From NCBI GenBank assembly GCA_040255675.1, contig JBDZVM010000019.1, positions 14,057 to 78,056 of the forward strand: DNA of 64,000 nt, given 5' to 3'. The translations under genes and the position numbers were made by a program. How positions within the stretch are numbered: the stretch's first letter is position 1; every line of letters begins with the position of its first letter. This stretch comes from JBDZVM01 sp040255675. GTDB taxonomy: Bacteria; Actinomycetota; Actinomycetes; Acidothermales; Acidothermaceae. The notes beneath the pieces are model-generated. The model saw only the letters and a program-made list of their open reading frames with translations. It was not told the DNA's origin and did no database searches. Of the stretch, positions 1 to 8,503 are shown one piece after another.

Positions 1-1
1 G

Positions 2-520
2 TCCGCCGTCCAAAACCAGATCACCGACCTGCAGACCCAGCACACGTCGCTGCAGGCGGAGGAGGAGAAGCTGACGCTGGCGTCGCAGCGGCTGCAGGCC
101 AAGGTCGATTCCTTCCGTCTGAAGAAAGAAACGATCAAGGCTACATACACGGCGGCCGAGGCGCAGACCCGCATCGGCGAGGCGTTCTCCGGCATCTCCG
201 AAGAGATGGGCGACGTCGGCTTGGCGATCCAGCGCGCCGAGGACAAGACCCAGAGCATGCAGGCCAGGGCGGGCGCGATCGACGAACTGCTCGCCTCGGG
301 CGCGCTCGAAGACGCGAGCGGCACCACCAAGGACGACATCCAGGCCGAACTCGACCGCATGTCGAGCACCAACGACGTCGAACTCGAACTCGCCAAGATG
401 AAGGGTGAGCTGGCGGGCGCGCCGTCCACTCAGGCGATCGAGGGTTCGTCGACCGCGTCGCAAACCGCGCCTCCGGCAGGCACCCCGGCCGAGGCGAACA
501 AACCCGAGGCGTCGTCATGA
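2..520 (+). CDS. pspA: PspA/IM30 family envelope-stress protein (5' end cut by window)
   Basis: Partial gene entering from the left edge; 172 codons are visible. The product is almost entirely charged heptad-like helix (QNQITDLQTQ, then SQRLQAKVDS) as in the PspA/IM30 coiled coil, followed by a low-complexity Ser/Thr/Pro/Ala tail from about residue 140 of the visible part. The family binds anionic inner-membrane lipid and limits damage from proton-motive-force loss. It overlaps the next gene by ATGA at 517-520 and starts a pspA-pspAA-htpX-pspAB run, the usual actinobacterial arrangement. The family call is firm from the coiled-coil pattern together with this context; the N-terminal amphipathic helix lies outside the window. 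Confidence 0.88.
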   Translation, partial: SAVQNQITDLQTQHTSLQAEEEKLTLASQRLQAKVDSFRLKKETIKATYTAAEAQTRIGEAFSGISEEMGDVGLAIQRAEDKTQSMQARAGAIDELLASGALEDASGTTKDDIQAELDRMSSTNDVELELAKMKGELAGAPSTQAIEGSSTASQTAPPAGTPAEANKPEASS

Positions 521-795
521 TTGTGCGGCTGCTTGGTGAGGGCCAGTTCGAGATCGCCGACCACACGGTCGACTCCCTGAACGGCATCGACACCGAACTG
601 CAAGCCGCCGTCGATGCTGACGACGAAGCGGGGTTCCACAAAGCGCTGGCCGACATGCACGCGTTGGTGCATCAGGCCGGCACCCGAGTCCCCGACGACT
701 ACCTAGGCCCATCCGACTTCGTGCTGCCCGATCCCGACTCCACCCTCGAGGAGGTGCGAGCGCTGCTCAGCGACGAGGGGCTCATCCCCGGCTGA
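517..795 (+). CDS. pspAA: PspA-associated protein PspAA
   Basis: A 92-residue acidic soluble protein beginning MIVRLLGEGQFEI, matching the small PspAA family encoded directly after actinobacterial and archaeal pspA. It has no signal peptide or membrane segment. The family is thought to work with PspA and PspAB at the membrane under envelope stress, but its biochemical role is not established. The ATG overlaps the pspA stop (ATGA), so translation is probably coupled. Size and both flanking genes fit the family. Confidence 0.85.
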   Translation: MIVRLLGEGQFEIADHTVDSLNGIDTELQAAVDADDEAGFHKALADMHALVHQAGTRVPDDYLGPSDFVLPDPDSTLEEVRALLSDEGLIPG

Positions 796-809
796 TCAAC
801 GCCCGTCTT

Positions 810-1754
810 ATGGCTCGTTCCAATCTGACCGATAGCCGCGGCCGCTCGCGGTTCGCGGCTGACCGCGGGCTGGTCACCCGGATGGTCTTCGTGATGTTCC
901 TGATCGGCCTGTTGTACGTCGTCTTCGTCGGCGCGCTGATCGCCGTCAGCTCGTCGATCTCGTTGATTATCGTCGTGGTCGGCGGATTCTTCCTGCTCCA
1001 GTTCTTCGCTTCCGACCGCATCGCGCTGTTCGCGATGCACGGGCGCGTCGTCACGCCCGAAGAGGCGCCCGAACTGCACGCCGTCGTCGACCGGCTGTGC
1101 GCGATGTCGAACACGCCGAAGCCGAAGGTCGCGATCGCCGAGACCGACGTGCCGAACGCGTTCGCCACCGGTCGCAGCCAAAAGCGCGCTGTCGTGTGCG
1201 CGACCACCGGCATTCTGCGCCGCCTCGACCCCGAAGAGCTCGAGGGTGTGCTCGCGCACGAGATGTCGCACGTGGCGCACAAAGACGTCGCCGTGATGAC
1301 CATCGCGTCGTTCCTCGGTGTGCTGGCCGGCGTGATGACCCGGTTCGCGTTCTACTCCGGGTTGTTTGGGGGCTACGGCCGACGCGACCGCAACGATCAG
1401 AACACCGCGATGGTCGTGTTCTTCGTCATGATCATCTCTGCGGTGGTCTACGCCGTGAGCTTCTTGCTGATCCGGGCGTTGTCTCGTTATCGCGAGCTGT
1501 CGGCCGACAGGTCCGGCGCACTGCTCACCGGGCGCCCGTCCGCGCTCGCCAGCGCTTTGCAGAAGGTGAGCGGCGCGATGGCCAGAATCCCGACCAACGA
1601 CCTGCGCTCGGCCGAGCCGTTCAACGCGTTCTTCTTCACCCCGGCGCTCGCTCAGGGCGCGTCGCTTTCGTCGCTCTTCTCGACGCATCCCTCGTTGGAG
1701 AAGCGCTTGGAGCAGTTGGCGAAAATCTCGCGCGAGCTGGGCGAGGGTCGCTGA
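810..1754 (+). CDS. htpX: HtpX-like M48 membrane zinc metalloprotease
   Basis: 314 residues. Two hydrophobic segments lie near residues 25-70 and a hydrophobic stretch near 170-220. The zinc-binding HEMSH motif is at residues 150-154 (H150, E151, H154), and a downstream ELSADRSG motif supplies the third ligand region. The M48B/HtpX family degrades misfolded membrane proteins, with the active site facing the cytoplasm. Its position inside the PspA run fits a membrane quality-control operon. It begins 14 bp after pspAA and is followed 6 bp later by pspAB. Confidence 0.92.
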   Translation: MARSNLTDSRGRSRFAADRGLVTRMVFVMFLIGLLYVVFVGALIAVSSSISLIIVVVGGFFLLQFFASDRIALFAMHGRVVTPEEAPELHAVVDRLCAMSNTPKPKVAIAETDVPNAFATGRSQKRAVVCATTGILRRLDPEELEGVLAHEMSHVAHKDVAVMTIASFLGVLAGVMTRFAFYSGLFGGYGRRDRNDQNTAMVVFFVMIISAVVYAVSFLLIRALSRYRELSADRSGALLTGRPSALASALQKVSGAMARIPTNDLRSAEPFNAFFFTPALAQGASLSSLFSTHPSLEKRLEQLAKISRELGEGR

Positions 1755-1760
1755 GCCGGC

Positions 1761-2336
1761 GTGGGGTTTCTCGACGCGCTGTTCGGGCGAACAAAACCGG
1801 TCAAGGCCGATCTCGACGACCTTTTCGCGCTGCCCTCGGCCGCGATCACGATGCAGGTCAGCCTGGGCTTTACGCCGTCCGGACAAGGCTCCGTCTGCTA
1901 CAAGCCGGCTGAGGGCGCCGCCTTCTCCCGCACGCAAGCCGAGGTGCAAGAGCTGCTCGACGCCGACCAGGGCCCCAAGGTCGAGCTGACCAAGGACGAC
2001 TACGGCTTCACCTGGTTGCTCGTCCGTCATGATCCGGACGACGTTGAAGGCCTGGTCACCGACCTGCACGCGGTCAACTCCAGCCTGCAAGACGCCGGAT
2101 TCGGGCCGTCGCTGCTGTGCTCGCTGGTGTCGTTCACTCACAGCGACGGACGGCGCATCGCGCTGGTGTACCTGTACAAGCGGGGCACCTTCTACCCGTT
2201 CGCCCCGCTCGGCGGCGGCAAGCAGCGCCGCGACAACGCGCTCGAACTGCAGATTCAAAGCTCGCTCGCGAGCGACCTCAAGGTCGAACCGGAGTTGTCG
2301 CACTGGTTTCCGGTCTGGGGTGCGCCCGGCTTGTGA
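1761..2336 (+). CDS. pspAB: PspA-associated protein PspAB
   Basis: 191 residues from a GTG start, beginning MGFLDALFGRTKP, which is characteristic of the PspAB family that closes actinobacterial psp operons. It is predicted soluble, with a conserved aromatic/charged C-terminal half (TFYPFAPLGGGKQRRDN near residues 140-156). No catalytic motif is evident. It starts 6 bp after htpX, so the two are probably co-transcribed. Exact function is unknown; partnership with PspA is inferred from conserved neighbourhood. Confidence 0.85.
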   Translation: MGFLDALFGRTKPVKADLDDLFALPSAAITMQVSLGFTPSGQGSVCYKPAEGAAFSRTQAEVQELLDADQGPKVELTKDDYGFTWLLVRHDPDDVEGLVTDLHAVNSSLQDAGFGPSLLCSLVSFTHSDGRRIALVYLYKRGTFYPFAPLGGGKQRRDNALELQIQSSLASDLKVEPELSHWFPVWGAPGL

Positions 2337-2517
2337 GAAGACTTGCGCGACAGTCCGGCGAGCAAGCACGCATGATCGGGCGTTCGGTTTGGTAATACTA
2401 GGTCGTCGAATCACCGGTGCCTCGTTCGCGGGCGCGCGAGCTGTGCGACGATGGTTCGGGAAGTCCGAGCAGTCCGAGCAGCAGTACCAGCAAGGGACCA
2501 CTTCAGGGAGCGATTCC

Positions 2518-2874
2518 ATGACCGTTCAAAGCGAGACCTCCGCACCCGTCACCGGCGTGATCCTCACCGACCAGGCAGCGGCCAAGGTGAAGGCGCTCAT
2601 CGAGCAAGAGGGTCGCACGGATCTTGCGTTACGGGTGGCTGTCCAGCCCGGCGGCTGTTCCGGCCTGCGTTACCAGCTGTACTTCGACGACCGCTCGATC
2701 GACGGCGACAACGTCCAAGGCTTCGGGGGCGTGAACGTCGTCGTCGACAAGATGAGCGCCCCTTACCTCACCGGCGCCACCATCGACTTCGTCGACACCA
2801 TCGAAAAGCAGGGCTTCACCATCGACAACCCGAATGCCGGCGGGTCGTGCGCGTGCGGCGACTCGTTCCACTGA
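2518..2874 (+). CDS. erpA: A-type iron-sulfur carrier protein (ErpA/IscA-like)
   Basis: 118 residues from the ATG at 2518, preceded by a purine-rich ribosome site (GGGAGCG). The three carrier cysteines are present: one in GGCSGLRY near residue 44 and two in GSCACGDSF at the C-terminus. A-type carriers accept Fe-S clusters from the Suf scaffold and pass them to apoproteins. The gene lies next to the PfkB kinase as in the Rv2204c region of mycobacteria. An in-frame extension upstream lacks sense as a protein, so the ATG at 2518 is preferred. Confidence 0.9.
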   Translation: MTVQSETSAPVTGVILTDQAAAKVKALIEQEGRTDLALRVAVQPGGCSGLRYQLYFDDRSIDGDNVQGFGGVNVVVDKMSAPYLTGATIDFVDTIEKQGFTIDNPNAGGSCACGDSFH

Positions 2875-2926
2875 TGGCACGCTCGCCGTTAGCAGGCCGG
2901 CGCGTCGTGCTTGCGTAACCCGCGAA

Positions 2927-2956
2927 GGCCCCGTCACTGTCGTGGCGGGGCCTTTT
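2927..2956 (+). terminator. Intrinsic terminator after the Fe-S carrier gene
   Basis: GGCCCCG and CGGGGCC arms, extended by CAC/GTG pairing around a TGTC loop, are followed directly by TTTT. It separates the carrier gene from the PfkB kinase gene downstream. Confidence 0.85.
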
Positions 2957-3010
2957 GACGTCGTCCTGTGTTGAAATCAGGTCCTGTCTTGTTTCAGGAG
3001 TGGAGCCTAG

Positions 3011-4030
3011 GTGCGCATTGCCGTCACGGGATCGATCGCGACTGACCATCTGATGTTCTTCCCCGGCCGGTTCTCCGACCAGCTCATGCCCGACCAGCTC
3101 CACCGAGTGTCGCTGTCGTTCCTGGTCGACCGGCTGGAGCTTCGGCGCGGCGGCGTTGCCGCCAACATCTGCTTCGGCATGGCGACTCTCGGGCTTCGCC
3201 CGGTGCTCGTCGGCGCGGTCGGTGCGGACTTCGACGACTACCGGGCATGGCTCGAACGCAACGGCGTCGACACGTCGTCGGTGTACGTGTCGGCGATGTA
3301 TCACACCGCGCGGTTCTTGTGCACGACCGACGTCGACCAAAACCAGGTGGCGTCGTTCTACGCCGGCGCGATGGCGGAGGCGCGCAACATCGATCTGCAT
3401 CCGATCGCGCAACGCCTCGGCGGCCTCGATCTGGTGGTCGTGAGCCCGAACGATCCCGAGGCGATGGTGCGCCACACCGACGAATGCCGCGCGCGCGGAT
3501 TTCGCTTCGTCGCCGACCCATCGCAACAACTCGCGAGAATGGACGGCGCGGAGATCCGCCAACTCGTCGACGGCGCCGACCTGCTGTTCACCAACGACTA
3601 CGAGAAAGCTCTGGTCGAATCGAAGACCGGCTGGACCGACGCCGAGGTGTTGAGCCGTGTTGGCGTCCGGGTCACCACACTTGGTGCCGACGGTGCCGTT
3701 GTCGAACGCGCGGGGGAGCAGCCCATCAAGGTCGGTGCCGTTCCGGAGAAGGCTCGCCTCGACCCGACTGGCGTCGGCGACGCTTTCCGCTCTGGATTTC
3801 TGGCCGGACTCGCCTGGGGCGTGTCACTGGAGCGATGCGCGCAGATCGGCTCTCTGCTTGCCACGTACGCGCTCGAGACCGTCGGCACGCAGGAGTATCA
3901 GGTGAAACCGGCGGAGTTCCACGAGCGGTTCGCCTGCGAGTTCGGCGAAGCCGCGGCGTCCGAGATCGACCGCATTCTGCACGCTGGCGAGGGCGTCGAC
4001 GACGGCGACGTGAGCACTCGTGACGCGTGA
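3011..4030 (+). CDS. PfkB-family carbohydrate/adenosine kinase
   Basis: 339 residues from a GTG start placed just after CAGGAGTGGAG, a good ribosome site. The PfkB fold shows an early glycine-rich substrate region (RRGGVAANICF near residue 46) and the C-terminal anion-hole signature DPTGVGDAF near residue 250, where GVGD replaces the usual GAGD and Asp is the catalytic base. In mycobacteria the syntenic gene (Rv2202c) is the AdoK/CbhK adenosine kinase, so adenosine or a sugar is the likely substrate; the sequence alone does not settle it. It has its own promoter region after the upstream terminator. Confidence 0.82.
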   Translation: MRIAVTGSIATDHLMFFPGRFSDQLMPDQLHRVSLSFLVDRLELRRGGVAANICFGMATLGLRPVLVGAVGADFDDYRAWLERNGVDTSSVYVSAMYHTARFLCTTDVDQNQVASFYAGAMAEARNIDLHPIAQRLGGLDLVVVSPNDPEAMVRHTDECRARGFRFVADPSQQLARMDGAEIRQLVDGADLLFTNDYEKALVESKTGWTDAEVLSRVGVRVTTLGADGAVVERAGEQPIKVGAVPEKARLDPTGVGDAFRSGFLAGLAWGVSLERCAQIGSLLATYALETVGTQEYQVKPAEFHERFACEFGEAAASEIDRILHAGEGVDDGDVSTRDA

Positions 4031-4202
4031 CCACCGGAACTCCACGACACCGCGCCACGCTGACCTGCCCTCTGCGTGAGCGGTGAAGTCGCCTGGAGTA
4101 GTGTCGTGGCGTCCCGTCATGGACGAGCGCTCCGCGGCTTGAACAGCAGTTCGCGACGGCGGAATCGTCGTCCTTCGCAGCTTGCATCACGAAAGGCGAG
4201 AT

Positions 4203-5045
4203 GTGAGTTCGACTCGCACTGACCGGTCGTCGGGTGGGCCTATGCGCCAGCACAAGAGTTGGCGTCGGATCACGAGCAGGGCCGTGCTCGCCGTCCTACT
4301 GCTGGCGCTGACAGCGGGCTGTTCTGAAAAAGACATCCCGAACTTCGCGATGCCTGATCCGATCACCAAGCAGGGTCACATCATCTTGAACCTGTGGAAG
4401 GGCAGCTGGGTCGCCGCCTGGTTCGTCGGCGCGCTCGTGTGGGGGCTCATCATCTGGTGCGTTATCGCGTACCGGAAGCGCAGCGAGGACGCTGTCCCGC
4501 CGCAGCTCACCTACAACTTCCCGATCGAGATTCTTTACACCGTCGTCCCTGTCATCTTCGTGGCCATCCTCTTCTACTTCACCGCGCGCGACGAAAACGA
4601 GATCAACAAGCTCACGCCCAACCCCGACGTCACGGTCGAAGTCGTCGGCTTTCAGTGGGACTGGCAGTTCAACTATCTGAGCAGCGCCGACGAGAGCAAG
4701 GCTCGAACCATCGCCCAGGTCACCGGCGACGCCGCGCACAACAACCCCGCGACGCTCGAGCTGCCAGCGGGCGAGACGATCCGTTTCAAACTCGTTTCAC
4801 CCGACGTCATCCACGCGTTTTGGGTGCCGTCGTTCTTGTTCAAGCGTGACGTGATTCCGGGTCGTACGAACCAGTTCGAGGTGACGATCGACGAGTCGAA
4901 AGTGGGGCATACGTACATCGGCCGATGCACCGAGCTGTGCGGCCTCAACCACGACCAAATGATCTTCTTCTTGAAGGTCGTCGATAAGGCGACCTACGAG
5001 AAAGACCTGCAGCAGCAGTTCAAACCCGTCGGGAGTTCGTCGTGA
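4203..5045 (+). CDS. ctaC: Cytochrome c oxidase subunit II (lipoprotein)
   Basis: 280 residues from the GTG at 4203, which sits 5-6 bp after AAGGCGAG; the ATG at 4242 is an alternative. A lipobox (LTAGC, Cys40) gives a lipid-anchored N-terminus, as in actinobacterial CtaC. Two membrane helices follow (about residues 60-85 and 100-120), then the periplasmic cupredoxin domain with the CuA ligands in GRCTELCGLNHDQM near residue 240. It receives electrons from QcrC and passes them to CtaD. The 172 bp upstream has no gene and should hold the ctaCDF promoter. It overlaps ctaD by GTGA. Confidence 0.95.
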   Translation: MSSTRTDRSSGGPMRQHKSWRRITSRAVLAVLLLALTAGCSEKDIPNFAMPDPITKQGHIILNLWKGSWVAAWFVGALVWGLIIWCVIAYRKRSEDAVPPQLTYNFPIEILYTVVPVIFVAILFYFTARDENEINKLTPNPDVTVEVVGFQWDWQFNYLSSADESKARTIAQVTGDAAHNNPATLELPAGETIRFKLVSPDVIHAFWVPSFLFKRDVIPGRTNQFEVTIDESKVGHTYIGRCTELCGLNHDQMIFFLKVVDKATYEKDLQQQFKPVGSSS

Positions 5046-6733
5046 GCGCAGCAACCTATGTGCAACCGATCGCCCGCCCTCGTCCGAAGCGCGGGTCGGC
5101 GCTGGCAAACTGGCTGACCACCACCGATCACAAGCTGATCGGCCAGCTTTACCTCACGACGTCGTTCGCTTTCTTCCTCATCGGCGGCATCATGGCGCTG
5201 CTGATGCGCACCGAACTCGCGCGGCCCGGTCATCAGCTGCTGACCAACGACGAGTTCAACCAGCTTTTCACCATGCACGGCGTGACGATGCTGCTGCTGT
5301 TCGCCACGCCGCTTTTCATCGGTTTCGCGAACGTCATCGTGCCGCTGCAGATCGGTTCGCCGGACGTCGCCTTTCCGCGGCTGAACATCTTCAGTTACTA
5401 CTTGTTCTTGTTCGGCGGCATCATCACGTTGAGCGGTTTCGTCACGCCTGATGGCGCGGCCGGTTTCGGCTGGTACGCATACGCGCCGTTGTCGAACGCG
5501 CAGTACTCGCCTGGTGTCGGCGGCGATCTGTTCATCATGGGCCTGGTGATTTCCGGGCTCGGCACGATTCTCGGCGCCGTGAACTTCGTGACTACGATCA
5601 TGGTGATGCGCGCTCCCGGCATGACCATGTTCCGTATGCCGATCTTCACCTGGAACATCCTGCTCACGAGCCTGCTCGTTCTGCTCGCGTTCCCGGTGTT
5701 GGCGGCGGCGCTTTTGATGCTCGAGGCCGACCGCAAGCTCGGCGCGCACATTTTCGACGCGGCCAACGGTGGAGCTGTGCTCTGGCAACACCTGTTCTGG
5801 TTCTTCGGCCACCCTGAGGTCTATATCGTCGCGATCCCGTTCTTCGGGATCGTCACCGAGATTCTTCCGGTTTTTTCGCGCAAGCCGGTGTTCGGCTACA
5901 AGGGCCTGGTGTTCGCGACGATTTCGATTTCCGGCCTCTCGATGACCGTGTGGGCGCACCACATGTTCTCGACGGGTGCGGTGCTCTTGCCGTTCTTCTC
6001 ACTCATGACGTTCCTGATTGCGGTGCCGACCGGTGTGAAGTTCTTCAACTGGATCGGCACTATGTGGCGGGGCCAGCTCACCTTCGACACGCCAATGTTG
6101 TGGGCGTTGGGCTTTCTCACTACTTTCTTGTTCGGCGGTTTGACCGGCGTCATCTTGGCGTCGCCGCCGCTCGACTGGCACGTCACCGACACGTATTTCG
6201 TCGTCGCGCACTTCCACTACGTGCTGTTCGGCACGGTGGTGTTCTCGATGTTCGGCGGCTTCTACTTCTGGTGGCCGAAGATGACCGGCAAGATGCTCGA
6301 CGAGCGTCTTGGCAAGGTGCATTTCTGGACGCTATTTGTCGGCTTCCACACGACCTTTTTGGTGCAGCACTGGCTCGGCGTCGAAGGTATGCCGCGTCGA
6401 ATCGCCGACTACCGTGTCGCCGACGGGTTCACCACACTCAACACGGTGTCGACGATCGGCGCCTACATCCTCGGGTTGTCGATGATTCCGTTCGCGATGA
6501 ACGTCTGGAAGACCTGGCGGCGGGCACCGCTCGTCGGGGTCGACGACCCGTGGGGTTGGGGTGCGTCGCTCGAATGGGCGACCTCATGCCCACCGCCACG
6601 CCACAACTTCACGCGCCTGCCGCGGATCCGTTCCGAACGGCCGGCGTTCGACCTGCACCACCCCGACATCGTCGGCCGGCCGCGAGTACCAGTCAGTGCT
6701 GGCTCTAGTAGCGGAGGAAACGACGTCCGATGA
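5042..6733 (+). CDS. ctaD: Cytochrome c oxidase subunit I (aa3-type)
   Basis: 563 residues with about twelve membrane helices. The haem-copper signature FFGHPEVYI (CuB histidine and cross-linked tyrosine region, near residue 255) and WAHHMFSTG (CuB histidine pair, near residue 305) are intact. The C-terminus carries the actinobacterial tail (WGWGASLEWATSCPPP). It reduces oxygen and pumps protons within the bcc-aa3 supercomplex. The start overlaps ctaC and the end overlaps ctaF (ATGA), so the three genes are translationally coupled. Confidence 0.96.
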   Translation: MSAATYVQPIARPRPKRGSALANWLTTTDHKLIGQLYLTTSFAFFLIGGIMALLMRTELARPGHQLLTNDEFNQLFTMHGVTMLLLFATPLFIGFANVIVPLQIGSPDVAFPRLNIFSYYLFLFGGIITLSGFVTPDGAAGFGWYAYAPLSNAQYSPGVGGDLFIMGLVISGLGTILGAVNFVTTIMVMRAPGMTMFRMPIFTWNILLTSLLVLLAFPVLAAALLMLEADRKLGAHIFDAANGGAVLWQHLFWFFGHPEVYIVAIPFFGIVTEILPVFSRKPVFGYKGLVFATISISGLSMTVWAHHMFSTGAVLLPFFSLMTFLIAVPTGVKFFNWIGTMWRGQLTFDTPMLWALGFLTTFLFGGLTGVILASPPLDWHVTDTYFVVAHFHYVLFGTVVFSMFGGFYFWWPKMTGKMLDERLGKVHFWTLFVGFHTTFLVQHWLGVEGMPRRIADYRVADGFTTLNTVSTIGAYILGLSMIPFAMNVWKTWRRAPLVGVDDPWGWGASLEWATSCPPPRHNFTRLPRIRSERPAFDLHHPDIVGRPRVPVSAGSSSGGNDVR

Positions 6734-7125
6734 AGGTCGAAGGTTTGCTCTTTGCCGGAGTCGCGATCTTCTTCGCCGGAATCGACGTCGTCTACTGGTA
6801 CACCTCGCACGACCCCACAGGCACAACCGCGCTTGCCCTTGCCGTGGCTCTCGGCTTCCTAGTCGGCTTTTATCTGTTCGTCACCGGCCGCCGTACCGGC
6901 GTGCGGCCAGAAGACCGTCCTGACGCCGACATCTCCGAGAGCGCCGGGGAGTATGGCTTTTTTAGCCCGCACAGCTGGTGGCCGCTGTTCACCGCCGGAG
7001 CCATCGGCATCGTCGCGGTCGGTGTCTGCTTCGCGTGGTGGCTGATGATTATCGGCCTGATGTGCGTTGTCGTCACGGCTTTGGGCTTCGTACTCGAGTA
7101 CTACCGCGGCGTGCACACTCCCTGA
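6730..7125 (+). CDS. ctaF: Cytochrome c oxidase subunit IV, actinobacterial type
   Basis: 131 residues with four predicted membrane helices in two pairs separated by an acidic loop (about residues 62-75). Length and position directly after ctaD match the actinobacterial CtaF family (Rv2199c). It is a structural subunit of the aa3 oxidase in the bcc-aa3 supercomplex. The gene overlaps the ctaD stop by ATGA. Confidence 0.9.
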   Translation: MKVEGLLFAGVAIFFAGIDVVYWYTSHDPTGTTALALAVALGFLVGFYLFVTGRRTGVRPEDRPDADISESAGEYGFFSPHSWWPLFTAGAIGIVAVGVCFAWWLMIIGLMCVVVTALGFVLEYYRGVHTP

Positions 7126-7152
7126 CCGAAGCGGCCCATACCTCGCCTGCGC

Positions 7153-7164
7153 GTTCAGCTGAAC
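7153..7164. repeat. 12-bp palindrome GTTCAGCTGAAC, copy 1
   Basis: Perfect palindrome immediately before the truncated phosphotransferase ORF. Identical copies lie at 7907-7918 and 10210-10221, with similar outer flanks (CG on each side). Confidence 0.9.
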
Positions 7165-7902
7165 GTGTCTTTGGGCGTGTCGCAGGTGAGTGAGCAGTGG
7201 CGTAAGCATCCTCGTGACGACAAATACCGCAGGCGCGAAGTCGCGGCGTTGCGGCTGCTCGGCCCGGCGTGCGTGCGACTGCTCGACGTCGAAGACGGTG
7301 TGCTCGTGCTCGAACGAGTCACACCCGGCACGACTGCGGCACAGTTACCGGACGACGAGGCGACGCGACTGATTGCACGAACTCTGCTCGACCTATGGGT
7401 CGTTCCGCTCGCCGATGCCGCCGTCGATCTCCCGTCGGTTGAGCGCGAGTGTGCTGCTCTGCACGACCCCGTCGCGGTCACCCCGCTCCCCACACGGCTG
7501 GTCGAAGCTGCACGATCGACATTGCGTGAGCTGTTGGCAAGCTCCGACGAGTGCTTCGTGCTGCACGGCGACCTGCACCACGACAACCTGCTCTGGTCGG
7601 ACGAGCGACGCGCCTGGATCGCGATTGATCCGCACGGTGTGGTCGGCGACCGCGGCTACGACGTCGGGCCGCTTCTCATTAACCCTTGGCGTATGCATGA
7701 TCCCTGGCGTCGCGATCCAGTAGAAAAGCTCGCGCACCGCCGCGACGTATTGCATGAAGTACTGGGCTTCGACCGGAAACGTCTTGCCGCGTGGGGCTTC
7801 GTGCGAGCAGTGCTTGCCGAGGCGTGGAACGTGCACGACATTGGACATATCGACGGCGGGCCGTTGCGGGTCGCCGAAGCGCTGCTCACGAAGTACGCAT
7901 AG
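7165..7902 (+). CDS. Aminoglycoside/hydroxyurea phosphotransferase-like protein, N-lobe missing
   Basis: 245 residues resembling the APH(6) streptomycin-kinase-like family but shorter than the usual 270-305. The C-lobe is intact: catalytic HGDLHHDN at residues 134-141 and the metal-binding Asp in IDPHG at residue 155. The N-terminal glycine-rich strands and the ATP-contacting lysine strand that normally precede the helix aligned with REVAALRLL are absent; only about 23 residues remain. The reading frame opens with GTG directly abutting a palindrome, so the 5' end was probably lost by rearrangement. It is probably non-functional as a kinase, although the remaining frame is open. Confidence 0.65.
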   Translation: MSLGVSQVSEQWRKHPRDDKYRRREVAALRLLGPACVRLLDVEDGVLVLERVTPGTTAAQLPDDEATRLIARTLLDLWVVPLADAAVDLPSVERECAALHDPVAVTPLPTRLVEAARSTLRELLASSDECFVLHGDLHHDNLLWSDERRAWIAIDPHGVVGDRGYDVGPLLINPWRMHDPWRRDPVEKLAHRRDVLHEVLGFDRKRLAAWGFVRAVLAEAWNVHDIGHIDGGPLRVAEALLTKYA

Positions 7903-7906
7903 CGAC

Positions 7907-7918
7907 GTTCAGCTGAAC
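7907..7918. repeat. 12-bp palindrome GTTCAGCTGAAC, copy 2
   Basis: Perfect copy 4 bp after the stop codon of the phosphotransferase-like gene. It brackets that gene with copy 1 and starts the 2.3-kb segment that ends at copy 3. Confidence 0.9.
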
Positions 7919-8503
7919 GCGAGTTCCTAGGGGTCGCCAAGCATGTCGGCTCGACGCGTAGCGAGGCCGAGCCGAGCGTCTTGCTGCACAAGGCTCGCGC
8001 CCTGCGAGGACTCCGCGTAGGGTGTCGTCGACCTCTGAAACCGGGGCCGTGTGGCTCGTCTACCTCGCTGACGGTGTTGCCGGCGTATTCGGTTAGTAGT
8101 TTCGGCAGTCGCGGATCGGTCAGCGAACGTGGTGGCGAAGGCGTTCGGGGCCTCTTCCAGCGTGTGACCCCGTGCCCCGATCAGCACAACGCTAGTCGTT
8201 GCCGCGTGCGCACTCGTCCGATTCCGGCGGGTGCGGAGCTGGTGTCGGGCGTGGGCCGGCAGGTGAATGCGCGGTCCATCAGCCTGGCGAGTTCAGCCTC
8301 GACTTCGAAGGCGGAACGCCATCGGTTAATGATCGACTTTACGATCCTGGACGCGGGGCACGGCGGCGAAAACCCGTTCGCGCGGCCCGATTTTCCCGAT
8401 GCGGCAATCGTATCGCGTGCCGAGATTCCTCTGTTCGCGCTCTTGAATTTCTTTGAGCAGCGTAGTTGACTCTGGAAAAGACGTCCTTGGGGAGGCAGAT
8501 GCG
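7919..8503. other. 585-bp gap with no convincing gene
   Basis: Both strands hold only short, poorly supported reading frames with no recognisable motif. The texture suggests decayed coding sequence: frame-shifting stretches that resemble protein-coding composition without continuity. I cannot assign an origin. The last 20 bp hold the ribosome-binding site (GGGGAGG) of the next gene. Confidence 0.5.

Noticed and set aside
699..2519. Long minus-strand open frame of about 600 codons opposite htpX and pspAB
   Set aside because: It is antisense to three well-supported genes, is Arg/His/Asp-rich low-complexity typical of the reverse of GC-rich coding DNA, and shows no motif.
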